Shown here one piece after another: positions 1 through 8,068 of a DNA stretch of 64,000 nt (the stretch's first letter is position 1; every line of letters begins with the position of its first letter). The notes beneath the pieces are model-generated. The model did not search any database. It was not told the DNA's origin and worked only from the letters and a program-made list of their open reading frames with translations. Location: positions 1 through 64,000 of the forward strand of contig JAEYDL010000012.1 of assembly GCA_023403845.1 (NCBI GenBank). Direction: 5' to 3'. This stretch comes from Pseudomonadota bacterium (GTDB lineage Bacteria > Desulfobacterota > Desulfovibrionia > Desulfovibrionales > Desulfovibrionaceae). A program made the position numbers and the translations under genes.

Positions 1-80
1 GTCAACCCCGCCTCCGGAACGACCTTTCCGACGGTCGGCCCTCCACCGGGCAGAACCGTCCAACGGCAAACGGAAAAAGC

Positions 81-1214
81 ATGGAACCCTCCACACATGC
101 CCTGAGCGGCGCGGTCATGGCCTGCGCCCTGCCCCAGCGGTTCCGCCGCTGGTGGTTCCCCGTCTGGGCAGCGGCCGCGGCAGCCTCTCCGGACCTGGAC
201 GTGCTGTTCGTGCATACGCCCCTGCAATACATCGAATACCACCGGGGCATCACTCATTCCTTGCTGGGCGGACTCGCGCTCGCTCTGCTGCTTGCCCTGC
301 CTCTCGTTCTTCTGGCCAAACGCAAGGCCGACGCTCCACCCGCTCCGGTCTCATGGAGTTTGCCCGCAGTCTGGGGATTCGGTTATCTGCTGATTCTCCA
401 GCACATCTGGCTCGACTGCATGAACTCGTACGGAACGCAGGTCTTTCTGCCCTTCAGCGACTACCGGGTCCGCTGGAACGCCCTGTTCATCGTCGATCCC
501 ATGCTGCTTCTGCCGCTGCTGGCAGGCATCCTTTTCTTCCGCAAGCGGCGCAGCGTGATAATCGGTCTGCTTCTCTGGACTTTTCTCTATCCGACAGGAG
601 CTCTGGGAGTCCGCCTCGCCCTGGAGAACCACTTGCGCACCTCCAGACTCACACCGGAAGTTTTCACCCAGCATCTTCCCGCTCAGGAAGCAATCCCCGC
701 CCGGCCTGGTCCGGGACGCCAGGACGATGTCCAGGGCGTGCACCTTGTTCCTGACGCCTTCACGCCGTTTCACTGGAAACTCATTCTTGATCGCGGCACT
801 ATGTGGGACACCGCCGGATATACCGTGTTTACGACTGCGCCGGACGTCTTTCTCTCCTATGCCAAGCCTCCCCGCACACTCTGGAAGGAGCTGGGGGAAA
901 AAGATCGCATGTTTCGCGTCTACCAGCATTTTGCCGTCTATCCCGCACTGGACAGGGTTCTTCCGCAGAATGGCACCGGGGCCTTCCCCTCTCCTTCGCT
1001 GGAGATGCCCGGACTTGACGAATACGTGTTCAGCGACCTGCGGTTCGGCTCCACAATCCCCTTCGTGGACGCCATCCAGACGCGGCGCGACGGCCAGCAG
1101 ATCAATTTCCGGATCATGGCCCGCATCCTCCCTGACGGCGAAATCGATTCTGTCCGTTTTGTGACCACAACCGGCGCGGGAGGAGACAGCGGCTGGGTTC
1201 CCCCCTCCCCCTGA
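81..1214 (+). CDS. YdjM-like membrane-bound metal-dependent hydrolase
   Basis: A 377-residue integral membrane protein of the YdjM/DUF457 'metal-dependent hydrolase' family. The N-terminus has the family's conserved acidic and histidine residues: His6, the SPDLD run with Asp38 and Asp40, and YHRGITHS with His54 and His59. Hydrophobic segments follow at about 60-77, 95-112 and 133-155, with an HIWLD motif between them that adds a further His and Asp. The C-terminal half (about 190-377) is soluble and hydrophilic. Family members are presumed Zn/Mg hydrolases of the inner membrane, but their substrate is not known. The ATG at 81 is followed directly by the conserved N-terminus. It stands alone, with no operon partner visible downstream. 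Family is fairly sure; reaction unknown. Confidence 0.8.
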   Translation: MEPSTHALSGAVMACALPQRFRRWWFPVWAAAAAASPDLDVLFVHTPLQYIEYHRGITHSLLGGLALALLLALPLVLLAKRKADAPPAPVSWSLPAVWGFGYLLILQHIWLDCMNSYGTQVFLPFSDYRVRWNALFIVDPMLLLPLLAGILFFRKRRSVIIGLLLWTFLYPTGALGVRLALENHLRTSRLTPEVFTQHLPAQEAIPARPGPGRQDDVQGVHLVPDAFTPFHWKLILDRGTMWDTAGYTVFTTAPDVFLSYAKPPRTLWKELGEKDRMFRVYQHFAVYPALDRVLPQNGTGAFPSPSLEMPGLDEYVFSDLRFGSTIPFVDAIQTRRDGQQINFRIMARILPDGEIDSVRFVTTTGAGGDSGWVPPSP

Positions 1215-1410
1215 CCGGATTATTCCCGGGTTCCACAAAATCCGGTAACCGGGCCGTTGGCGTGAGCCGACTTTCTCGTCATCTGCATCAGCGCCATGCC
1301 CGGAGCGACGCCACGGATTCAGGCGCGTAAGATTCCTCTTCTCCTGCAGAACAACGCAGGATTCCGCACGCGCTCTTCCAAACGGGATCTCCTCAAACGC
1401 CACTCTACCC

Positions 1411-1444
1411 AAAAATCCTCCGCATTCCCGAGGAATACGGAGGA
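1411..1444 (-). terminator. Rho-independent terminator of the small orphan gene
   Basis: Arms at 1416-1427 and 1433-1444 pair with a single mismatch. On the minus strand they are followed by five Ts (the A-run 1411-1415). It lies 37 bp beyond the stop codon of the minus-strand gene at 1481-1834, so it fits as that gene's terminator. Confidence 0.7.
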
Positions 1445-1480
1445 TCATTGTTCCGATGCTACCGAAAATACATCACGAGA

Positions 1481-1834
1481 CTAGTCCTGCTGCAGCTCCT
1501 TGCGCAACCAGCTCTTGATTTCCGGAAGAGGTTCAAAGACGCCCTTCAGCGTCCCGTACTCATCCCGAAAGGCCTGAGCCAGCGGCTCGGGCAGAGGCAC
1601 GGACACCAGATCCTCGGCCTGCTCCGACGAACGCCGGACAAGCCGTACGGAAAGCGGGTTGTTCCATGCGTCCACAACAAAGTAGTTGGACACGTCCGAA
1701 CGTGAACGGACTGGCGGATATTCGGAACGCCAGTCGTTATTTCCCCATTCAAGATAAAGAGTTACAGCCATTTCTGGACTCATGTTCCAGTCGATTGGCA
1801 AATCGGAAAAAGCGGCAAGAGGAGATGTACGCAT
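1481..1834 (-). CDS. Conserved-looking small soluble protein, function unknown
   Basis: A 117-residue protein that I do not recognise. It has no signal peptide or membrane segment. The composition is that of a compact soluble domain, with several Trp residues (WN, EWGNNDW, DAWNNP, SWLRK) and alternating hydrophobic stretches. The ATG at 1834 is preceded by AGGAG at a 9-nt distance. A plausible sigma-70 promoter lies 30-55 bp upstream and a hairpin terminator downstream, so it looks like an independent one-gene unit. It is read in the same direction as the sensor/regulator pair above it but is separated from them by its own promoter. It is real by signals and composition; no function is suggested. 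Confidence 0.65.
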   Translation of the reverse strand: MRTSPLAAFSDLPIDWNMSPEMAVTLYLEWGNNDWRSEYPPVRSRSDVSNYFVVDAWNNPLSVRLVRRSSEQAEDLVSVPLPEPLAQAFRDEYGTLKGVFEPLPEIKSWLRKELQQD

Positions 1835-1861
1835 TTTTCGTGTCTCCTGTATTTTTTATTA

Positions 1862-1890
1862 GAAATAAGTACTATTCTTGATTATGTCAA
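1862..1890 (-). promoter_or_regulatory. Probable sigma-70 promoter for the orphan gene
   Basis: On the minus strand a perfect -35 TTGACA (1890-1885) is followed after 17 bp by TATTTC (1867-1862), a weak -10. The start codon is at 1834. The sequence is markedly AT-rich compared with flanking genes. Confidence 0.5.
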
Positions 1891-1892
1891 GA

Positions 1893-3278
1893 CTACTCCA
1901 TATCGTAGCGCCGCAGCTTGTTGTGCAGGGTGGCCCGCGTAATACCCAGCCTCCGGGCGGCTTCGCTCTTGTTGTCTCCCGTTTCCTGCAGGGTCCGCAG
2001 AATAGCGGCCCGCTCCAGTTCGTCCAGTGTCATGGAACCGCCGTCCGCCGGGGAAAGAACGAAATTCTCCCGGGAGTCAGCCTCTTCAGGATGTTCCCCT
2101 TCGGACAGCCGTGAAACGGCCATGGGCAGTTCCCTTTCGGTTACGTAATCTCCGAGGCAGAGAATCACGGCCCGTTCCACTGCGTTTTCCAGTTCACGCA
2201 CGTTTCCCGGCCACGAATACTTGAGCAGCATGTCCATGGCCTGAGGCGTAAACCCCTTGATATCCTTCCGGTTGGTCAGCGCAAAGCGTTCAAGAAACGC
2301 CGTGGCCAGCAAAGGAATGTCTTCCTCTCTCTCCCGCAGGGGAGGCACCTCCACCCCGATGACGTTGAGTCGATAATAGAGATCCTCACGAAAACGGCCC
2401 GCCGCGACCTCCTCGCGCAACTCCCTGTTGGTGGCGGCAATCACCCGCACATCAACGATGATCGGGGTATCGCTGCCCACGCGCTGAACCTCGCCCTGCT
2501 GGAGCGCGCGCAGCAACTTGGCCTGAAGCATCAGCGGCAACTCTCCGATTTCATCAAGAAACAGCGTCCCTCCGTCGGCCTGCCGAAATCGACCCTCCCG
2601 GCGCTTGTCAGCCCCCGTGAACGCCCCTTTCTCATGTCCGAAAAGCTCCGACTCTAGCAGAGATTCATTGAGCGCCGCGCAGTTCACCGTCACAAAGGGC
2701 CTGTCCCGGCGTGCGCTGGCCTCCTGAATGGCGCGGGCTACACGTTCCTTGCCGGTTCCAGATTCTCCGGTGATCAGAACGGTGGCCTCCGTAGGCGCGA
2801 CGGTATGCACCATTTCCACCAGTTCACGCATCTTTTCGCTGCTCCCCAGCAGACCCGGAGGGTTTTCACGCAGATAATCGCGCAATTCCCTGTTTTCCGC
2901 AGCCAGTCTGGTGTGTTCCAGCGCCCGCTTGAGCGTCAGTTGCAGCAGATCAAAATCCAGCGGCTTCTCCAGATAATCATACGCCCCGAGACGAAGAGCC
3001 GCTACGGCCGTCTCCACGGATTGCCATGCCGTCATGATCAGCACGGGAATGGACGGATTGTAGCGCAGCATTTCCCGCACGGCGGAAATGCCGTCCATCC
3101 GGGCCATGCGCACATCCGTCAGGACGGCGTCATAGGCGCGTTCCCTGACCTTTTCCACTGCGGTATCGCCATCGTCGGCCTCATCAGTTTCATAGCCCCA
3201 GCCCCGCAGCACCATGCGCAGCATGTTCCGGTGGGCGCTGTCGTCGTCAACAATCAATATGGTGGGAGATGTACTCAT
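1893..3278 (-). CDS. Sigma-54-dependent response regulator, ZraR/AtoC type
   Basis: An NtrC-family response regulator of 461 residues. The receiver domain (about 5-120) has the acidic pair Asp11-Asp12 and phosphoacceptor Asp55 (LTDVRM). The AAA+ domain (about 140-370) has the Walker A motif GESGTGKE and the sigma-54 contact loop GAFTGA. A Fis-type helix-turn-helix closes the protein (SEAARRLGITRATLHNKL). Such proteins bind upstream sites when phosphorylated and open sigma-54 polymerase complexes. The start was set at 3278 because AAGGA (3290-3286) is well placed; tandem ATG codons at 3281 and 3278 are equivalent, and an upstream ATG would overlap the kinase. It lies 13 bp after the kinase stop, so the two are co-transcribed. 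Two sigma-54 promoters at 5223 and 6142 are its likely targets. Confidence 0.93.
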   Translation of the reverse strand: MSTSPTILIVDDDSAHRNMLRMVLRGWGYETDEADDGDTAVEKVRERAYDAVLTDVRMARMDGISAVREMLRYNPSIPVLIMTAWQSVETAVAALRLGAYDYLEKPLDFDLLQLTLKRALEHTRLAAENRELRDYLRENPPGLLGSSEKMRELVEMVHTVAPTEATVLITGESGTGKERVARAIQEASARRDRPFVTVNCAALNESLLESELFGHEKGAFTGADKRREGRFRQADGGTLFLDEIGELPLMLQAKLLRALQQGEVQRVGSDTPIIVDVRVIAATNRELREEVAAGRFREDLYYRLNVIGVEVPPLREREEDIPLLATAFLERFALTNRKDIKGFTPQAMDMLLKYSWPGNVRELENAVERAVILCLGDYVTERELPMAVSRLSEGEHPEEADSRENFVLSPADGGSMTLDELERAAILRTLQETGDNKSEAARRLGITRATLHNKLRRYDME

Positions 3279-3291
3279 CATCCTGTCCTTG

Positions 3292-5109
3292 TCATGCATT
3301 GCCGGAAGGGGCCTCGCCAGCCGCATCCGGCGCGCCGCCCGTTCCGAATTCCGTCCGCAACGGCAGCAACACGCGGAAAAGCGTGCCCTGTCCCGGTTCC
3401 GAGGTTACGGAAATGCTTCCTCCGTGCGCTTCCACAATCTTGTGAACCGTGGCGAGGCCCAGTCCCGTACCTTGCCCCTTGGTCGTAAAATACGGATCAA
3501 AAATATGCGGCAGCGCCGCCGGATCGATCCCCATGCCCGTATCCCTGACTTCCAGCCGCACCATGTCGGATGAAGGCTCGGGATGCAGGAACAGCGTCAG
3601 CTCGCCTCCATGCGGCATGGCCTCCAGACCGTTCAGACACAGGTTGAGGATGACCTGCCTCATGCGATCCGGATCAACAGGGACGAGGGGCAGATCGTCC
3701 GCCGCGTCCAGTCGCACGGAAACGGTGTGGTTCGCGGCGTCCTGTCCGATGAGCCGCAAGGTATCCTCCAGCAGCCGGCGCATGTCGGAAAGCCGGGGCC
3801 GTACATCCGTAGGCCGGGAAAGCCCGATCAGATCGCCGATGGCCCGGTTCAGCCGTTCCACCTCCCGGACCATGACAGCGGCGGCCTCCCTGTCCGCGCT
3901 GCCCTCGGGAAAACGTCCGCCGAAATAGGTGGCATAGCCCTTGATGGAACTGAGCGGATTGCGCAGCTCGTGCGCCACCCCCGCCGCCAGATTGCCCACG
4001 GCGGCCAGCTTTTCCCTGCGCCTTACCTCCGCCTCCAGCCGGCGCACGTCGGTAAGGTCGCGCAAGAACATGAGAGAGCCGACCCGTTCCCGGTCGCCGT
4101 CGTTCACATGGCCGCCCCGGACGCTTAGATAGCGCGTCTCCTCCCCGTCCTTCAGCGTGACCTCGGTATCGGGCAGAATGGTCTCGCGCAGCAGCCGGCC
4201 CGTCAGCTCGGCAAGCGGCGCAGGCAGCACGTCGGAGGCCTTGCGCCCCTGATAGGAAGAAACAAGCTTCGGCGGCATCAGATTGCCAAGAAGATGCAGA
4301 GCCGCGTTGTTCAGCCGGGTCACTCTCCCTCGCGGATCCAGCAGGACGAGTCCGTCCGGCAGAGTCACCGCCAGCTCCTCGGCCAGCGCCTCGGCTACCC
4401 GTTGCCCCCTGCGGGAGGAGCGGATGCGCTCCATCGCATGCAGCCCGAGCAGTGCCAGCATGCCGGCCAGCAGAACCCACGCCCCGAGCATGACCGCCCG
4501 CTCCTGATTCTGGGCCTGCGCCACTTCCAGCGGGGTCAGATCGAGTCCAAGGAATATGTAGGGAATCGGCCCGGAGGACGCGGAAGAATGCATCCGGCGG
4601 GCGTGATGCTTCCCGGTTTCACGGATCTGCGGTCGGAAGGTCTTGAACACCACGAAGGAACGCGACCCCTCCATGTCCATGATGGTCCAGGCAGGTTTGT
4701 CGGCCGGCTGCATGGCCTCCAGATTGGCCGCGGTCAGCTCGCGCCCTTCCGAGGTGGACAGCACTTCGCCCACACGCTGTGGATTGCTGTGCGCAAGGAT
4801 GGTCCCATCGGGCATGGTCACGGCGATAAAACGGACATCAGGGCGGGCCGCCAGTTCCTCGACCAGAAACTGCAGCCTGATCCCCCCGCGCGAGCGCGTG
4901 CCGGATCTGATGCCGCTTTCCAGTGCGGAAGCCAGCGCCACGCCCTTTTCTGCCAGAAAGCGCACCATCGCGTTCTGCGTGCGATCAAGGGACAAGCCGG
5001 AAATGAGCACCACGCCGAAAACGAGCACCAGGGCCGCGCCGAGAGTTCCCATAAGGGAGGAATCAGACCGGTTCTTGCCCGGGGAAGAAAAAAGTCCTTT
5101 CGTCTGCAT
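3292..5109 (-). CDS. Membrane sensor histidine kinase, ZraS-like
   Basis: A 605-residue sensor kinase. It has a transmembrane helix at about 20-40, a periplasmic sensor of about 165 residues, a second helix at 205-226, and a PAS-like segment at about 245-350. The HisKA domain carries phosphoacceptor His380 (AHELRNPLSSIKG). The ATPase domain has an N box near 489-497, DTGMG at 523-527 and GTGLGL at 547-552. The architecture matches ZraS/HydH, which sense envelope zinc or stress. The sensor loop contains a few His residues (HSN, KHHARRMH) but no obvious metal cluster, so the stimulus is unproven. The next gene downstream is its cognate sigma-54 regulator. The gene directly upstream, read divergently, encodes a ZraP-like periplasmic protein, the same arrangement as zraP/zraSR in enterobacteria. 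Confidence 0.92.
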   Translation of the reverse strand: MQTKGLFSSPGKNRSDSSLMGTLGAALVLVFGVVLISGLSLDRTQNAMVRFLAEKGVALASALESGIRSGTRSRGGIRLQFLVEELAARPDVRFIAVTMPDGTILAHSNPQRVGEVLSTSEGRELTAANLEAMQPADKPAWTIMDMEGSRSFVVFKTFRPQIRETGKHHARRMHSSASSGPIPYIFLGLDLTPLEVAQAQNQERAVMLGAWVLLAGMLALLGLHAMERIRSSRRGQRVAEALAEELAVTLPDGLVLLDPRGRVTRLNNAALHLLGNLMPPKLVSSYQGRKASDVLPAPLAELTGRLLRETILPDTEVTLKDGEETRYLSVRGGHVNDGDRERVGSLMFLRDLTDVRRLEAEVRRREKLAAVGNLAAGVAHELRNPLSSIKGYATYFGGRFPEGSADREAAAVMVREVERLNRAIGDLIGLSRPTDVRPRLSDMRRLLEDTLRLIGQDAANHTVSVRLDAADDLPLVPVDPDRMRQVILNLCLNGLEAMPHGGELTLFLHPEPSSDMVRLEVRDTGMGIDPAALPHIFDPYFTTKGQGTGLGLATVHKIVEAHGGSISVTSEPGQGTLFRVLLPLRTEFGTGGAPDAAGEAPSGNA

Positions 5110-5222
5110 GTGCGTCCTTCAAACCGCGGCGGGCACCCGGCACGCGGACAAAACAACCAGAAATGAGCAGGTCTGAATCGACATCTAGCAAAAACCGGAC
5201 CTCGCGGCCCTTCTCATCCCGA

Positions 5223-5240
5223 CAGGCATGTATTTTGCAA
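5223..5240 (+). promoter_or_regulatory. Sigma-54 (-24/-12) promoter of the first ZraP-like gene
   Basis: GG at 5225-5226 and GC at 5237-5238 are separated by exactly 10 nt, in the context AGGCATG-N4-TTTGCA. This matches the sigma-54 consensus TGGCAC-N5-TTGCA with the invariant GG/GC spacing. It lies 110 bp upstream of the start codon and in the divergent gap next to the sensor kinase gene. Regulator binding sites further upstream were not identified. Confidence 0.7.
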
Positions 5241-5347
5241 AGTTTGACATGTTGACGAGACTTCGACAACTCCTTTACAACATACACGGGGTTCCGCAAC
5301 CACTTCCTGGCCGCCCCGGTTCTTTTACAGGACTCAAAGGGATATTC

Positions 5348-5944
5348 ATGCGTTTACCTTTCAGCCCGCTCAACAAACTGTTTTGGCCCGTTCTGTGCGC
5401 CACGGGCGCGACTCTGGCGTTCTCCTCCTCATCAGGAGGCGCATTCGCCATGTTCACCGCCCAGCACCCCGAACCGGCTCAGTCCATACTGTCGGCGGAA
5501 CGGCCCTCGGTCCCGGCGAGTCCTACCGTAGCCGCGCTCGCCGTCAGGGAAAACGCAGTCGTGACAGAAACGGGGACCCAGTCTCCAATCCGCTTTGAAA
5601 ACAAGCTGTTCGCCATGCCGCTTCCTCAAAATCTCACGCCCCGTCAACGCCAGACGGCCCTTGAACTCATGCGGGAAGCGGAACCGCGTCTCTCCGTCAT
5701 GCATACCCAGTTGCGGACGACGCTGGAGGAGCTTCACAACCTCTCCTTTGCCGCAGATACGCCGCCAGACGCCCTGGCGAATCTGGGCCGCAGGCTGGTC
5801 AAACTGCGTAACGACATCACGCTCGAGATGCGCCGCCTTTCTCTCCTTATGGAAAAGGAAGCAGGCTTCAACCCTGGCTGGGGCGCAAGCGGCTGCGAAT
5901 ACTCCGCGGACATGCCGATCCCTCCCTGCGAACGCTTTGAATGA
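5348..5944 (+). CDS. ZraP/Spy-like periplasmic stress protein 1
   Basis: A 198-residue exported protein. A hydrophobic signal sequence occupies residues 1-34 (…SSGGAFA). A low-complexity linker follows, then an all-helical domain beginning NLTPRQRQTALELM. This helix-loop-helix pattern with the LTP-x-Q signature is shared by ZraP, CpxP and Spy, which are periplasmic chaperones or metal-binding repressors of their own sensor kinases. The ATG at 5348 is chosen because AAAGGGA sits 7 nt upstream and the signal peptide starts there. The C-terminus has two Cys (GCEYS and PPCERFE), possibly a disulfide. It is transcribed from a sigma-54 promoter and is divergent from the kinase gene. Assignment to the family is good; zinc binding is inference. 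Confidence 0.75.
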   Translation: MRLPFSPLNKLFWPVLCATGATLAFSSSSGGAFAMFTAQHPEPAQSILSAERPSVPASPTVAALAVRENAVVTETGTQSPIRFENKLFAMPLPQNLTPRQRQTALELMREAEPRLSVMHTQLRTTLEELHNLSFAADTPPDALANLGRRLVKLRNDITLEMRRLSLLMEKEAGFNPGWGASGCEYSADMPIPPCERFE

Positions 5945-5962
5945 CGGCCTCTCGAACCCTCC

Positions 5963-6001
5963 TGCGCGAATTGCTGACATCCGGCGGTTCGCGCATTTTT
6001 T
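5963..6001 (+). terminator. Terminator of ZraP-like gene 1
   Basis: The 8-bp perfect stem TGCGCGAA (5963-5970) / TTCGCGCA (5988-5995) is followed by a run of Ts. It lies 19 bp after the stop codon and separates the first ZraP-like gene from the sigma-54 promoter of the second. Confidence 0.7.
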
Positions 6002-6141
6002 ATACTCCCGCCATCCCTCCCCGCATATTTTTTTTACAATGTCAAAAAATCCCGTCCAAAAATTATACACCCTGGGAGGCAACAGGAAAGGGATTTTTAT
6101 ATTAAATCTTTTATATATTGATTTTATTGTATTTTTTAATT

Positions 6142-6158
6142 TGGCACACCGTTTGCTA
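6142..6158 (+). promoter_or_regulatory. Sigma-54 (-24/-12) promoter of the second ZraP-like gene
   Basis: The sequence TGGCACACCGTTTGCT is a near-perfect sigma-54 promoter: GG at 6143-6144, GC at 6155-6156, 10 nt between. Transcription should start near 6168, about 40 bp before the ATG. It is embedded in a strongly AT-rich stretch (about 6055-6140). Confidence 0.85.
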
Positions 6159-6208
6159 TAGTAAAGACAACGCTACGGCGGATACTTTAATTTCTCAGGA
6201 GTTTTTTC

Positions 6209-6775
6209 ATGACCCGTACACAGACCCTCATTGCCGGTTCGTTCGTCGCCGCTCTTCTCGTTGCAGGAAGCGTCATGACGGGGCAGGCCGTCGCAGGCCC
6301 CCATCACTGGCAGTCCGGACCTCGGACCGAATATGTATATAACAACCTGACCCCGGAAAAGCAGGCCCAGTTCGACGCCATCATGGACGACTTTGCTAAA
6401 AGGACGGCTTCCCTGCGCGACAAGATCGAAGCCAAGCGCATCGAATTGCGCACGCTGGGCAATGCGGCCACACCCGACTCCAGGGCCATAGGCAAGGCTT
6501 CCGAAGAACTGGTCGCCCTGCGCAACGAATTCGCCAGGGAAAGACAGACTCTGAACGAACGTATTTCCAAGGAAGTCGGGATCGCCATGAACAGGCGAGG
6601 CGACTACCGCCCCGGATGCCCGGGTTACGGCGACTGCGGGTATGACCGCGGATACGGCAGCCACATGCGTCGCGGTTACCATATGAATGGCGGTTATGGC
6701 CACATGAACGGCGGCTATCATCATTACGGCATGATGTACGACGCCCGGACCGATCAGACGCCGGACAACAACTGA
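6209..6775 (+). CDS. ZraP-like periplasmic protein 2 with Gly/Tyr/His-rich tail
   Basis: A 188-residue exported protein. Signal peptide 1-29 (…GQAVAG) is followed by a helical core starting NLTPEKQAQFDAIMDDF and continuing to about 128, rich in charged heptads. This is the zinc resistance-associated protein (ZraP) pattern. Residues 130-176 are an unusual tail of Gly, Tyr, His and Met with repeats of the type G-Y-G/H-H-M-N-G, including five His and two Cys, probably a metal-binding extension. A good Shine-Dalgarno (CAGGAG) precedes the ATG. It has its own sigma-54 promoter, so it is probably controlled by the adjacent ZraSR-like pair. ZraP of E. coli also has a His-rich region, which supports a metal role; that role is inferred. 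Confidence 0.85.
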   Translation: MTRTQTLIAGSFVAALLVAGSVMTGQAVAGPHHWQSGPRTEYVYNNLTPEKQAQFDAIMDDFAKRTASLRDKIEAKRIELRTLGNAATPDSRAIGKASEELVALRNEFARERQTLNERISKEVGIAMNRRGDYRPGCPGYGDCGYDRGYGSHMRRGYHMNGGYGHMNGGYHHYGMMYDARTDQTPDNN

Positions 6776-6843
6776 TTTTCAGTCATTAATACCAGCCCCT
6801 CCTGGTTTCCATCGTCCGCCGTTCCTCCCGCGGCGGTAAATTC

Positions 6844-6863
6844 CCCGGTCCTCCGGGACCGGG
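6844..6863 (+). other. Short perfect hairpin downstream of ZraP-like gene 2
   Basis: CCCGGTCC (6844-6851) and GGACCGGG (6856-6863) form an 8-bp stem with a TCCG tetraloop. No T-run follows on either strand, so it may protect the 3' end rather than terminate. The 6776-7107 gap otherwise holds only the second hairpin at 7023-7054. Confidence 0.5.
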
Positions 6864-7022
6864 AACGAAACGACAATCGGCATCAGCCGTTTACATATAG
6901 AGCATAGGGCACAGTTACAGCACACGCGCCGGTATCTCCTCCTCCCGGCGCCATGATGACTCCTTCTCTTCGGCTAAGGCAAAAACATCCTCCTCCTGCA
7001 ACCTCTAGACCTCCTTCCTCTC

Positions 7023-7066
7023 GCGGCGGCCCGTCTCCTCCTCCGGGCCGCCGCTCTTTCATTTCC
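7023..7066 (+). terminator. Strong GC-rich hairpin, probable terminator
   Basis: GCGGCGGCCCG (7023-7033) pairs perfectly over 11 bp with CGGGCCGCCGC (7044-7054). A T-rich stretch (TCTTTCATTTCC) follows on the plus strand. It lies between a plus-strand and a minus-strand gene that converge here and may end transcription from the ZraP-like gene. Confidence 0.5.
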
Positions 7067-7107
7067 CCGTTCTCCTGCCTTCCCAAACCCGCCGGACCGC
7101 TTCCAAA

Positions 7108-7668
7108 TCAGAAAAGTCCTATGCGATCCAGCGTATTCCGGGCCAGTTCCCGACATACGGAATCCTCATCCAGAAGCCCCGCCTGCAGCGGAGCACGCGC
7201 CTGTCCCGCGAAGTCGGGCCACGCCTGCAGCAGTCGATCCACAGCAGCGAAGCAAGAACGGCGCAGTACGGCATGGTCGCAAAAATTGTCGTCCTTCCCC
7301 GTATTTCGTATATAGGAAATCAGAATAGGCCCGAACTCTTCAGCCAGCTTCCGGTTGTGTGCAAGAACGGCTCCAAAGGCCTCCGGAATTCCCCAGCCTA
7401 TATTTCCCGACTCTTCGTTCATATGCCACATAAAACGCCGCACGACGTTCCGGGCCTCCTCCCGGCTTTCTCCCGCCATGCGGGCCACCGCGCGCCCCAG
7501 GGCCTCTGCAGCGCGGTCACGCACGGGAGCTGCGAGAGGCAGGCAGGCGAACAACGGACCCGTCAGCTCGCGTGGAGAAATCCCGTCCAGTTCCACAATG
7601 CGCTCTTCCCAATCCTCGGACTCCAGCCCAATCCTCAGACTCCTCTTCAGATTCCGAAACCGTGACAT
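7108..7668 (-). CDS. HEAT-like repeat protein (DVU0298-like)
   Basis: A 186-residue soluble, entirely helical protein. Its rhythm is that of HEAT/armadillo repeats, for example PVRDRAAEALGRAVARMAG, SREEARNVVRRFMWHM and CRELARNTLDRIGLF. From memory it resembles the conserved Desulfovibrio family named after DVU0298; this was not checked by search. The start at 7668 (MSRFRNLK) is preceded by CAAGGAG at 5 nt, whereas the open frame further upstream has no such signal. HEAT-repeat proteins usually act as protein-binding scaffolds; no partner is suggested by the neighbours. It is divergent from the rpmH operon. Confidence 0.7.
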   Translation of the reverse strand: MSRFRNLKRSLRIGLESEDWEERIVELDGISPRELTGPLFACLPLAAPVRDRAAEALGRAVARMAGESREEARNVVRRFMWHMNEESGNIGWGIPEAFGAVLAHNRKLAEEFGPILISYIRNTGKDDNFCDHAVLRRSCFAAVDRLLQAWPDFAGQARAPLQAGLLDEDSVCRELARNTLDRIGLF

Positions 7669-7870
7669 GTCTTCTCCTTGCGGCAGATCCGGCCGGTCTC
7701 CATCGATTCCGGCGAACACAAAAAATGCCGAAACCGTTTTCTCAGTGGCCGGGAATGGCTTTCGACGCACTTCCGATCCGATCTGCCGGTTGCTTTTCCT
7801 TTCGCACAGGAATACAGCATTCCGACCGGCAGGAAAATGCCTTGCAAATCCTGTCCGTTCGCCGCCGGAC

Positions 7871-7899
7871 TTGACTCGTCCCGACCGTTCGGCTATACC
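7871..7899 (+). promoter_or_regulatory. Sigma-70 promoter of the rpmH-rnpA-yidDC operon
   Basis: TTGACT (7871-7876), a 17-bp spacer and TATACC (7894-7899) lie 35 bp upstream of the rpmH start. Both hexamers match the consensus well for a GC-rich genome. Confidence 0.7.
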
Positions 7900-7933
7900 T
7901 TTTCGCTCAGACGTTCTCAAGGAGAGTATATTC

Positions 7934-8068
7934 ATGAAAAGAACCTACCAGCCCAGCAAAATCAAGAGAGCGCGGACCCATGGTTTCCGCGAACGCATGA
8001 GCACCGCCAGCGGTCGTGCCATCATCCGTCGGCGTCGTGCCAAGGGGCGGAAACAATTAGCCGTTTAA
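7934..8068 (+). CDS. rpmH: 50S ribosomal protein L34
   Basis: A 44-residue, highly basic ribosomal protein of the large subunit. It has the invariant start MKRTYQPSK, the GFRERMST segment and a closing arginine/lysine run (RRRRAKGRKQ). The length is exactly that of the family. AAGGAGAG precedes the ATG at a good distance and a sigma-70 promoter lies just upstream. It leads the classical operon rpmH-rnpA-yidD-yidC-jag-mnmE, usually found near the replication origin in bacteria; dnaA is not in this window. Confidence 0.98.
   Translation: MKRTYQPSKIKRARTHGFRERMSTASGRAIIRRRRAKGRKQLAV

Noticed and set aside
1..80. Open frame on the minus strand at the left edge (2-253)
   Set aside because: It lies opposite the well supported hydrolase gene and has Arg/Ala-rich content typical of an antisense shadow.
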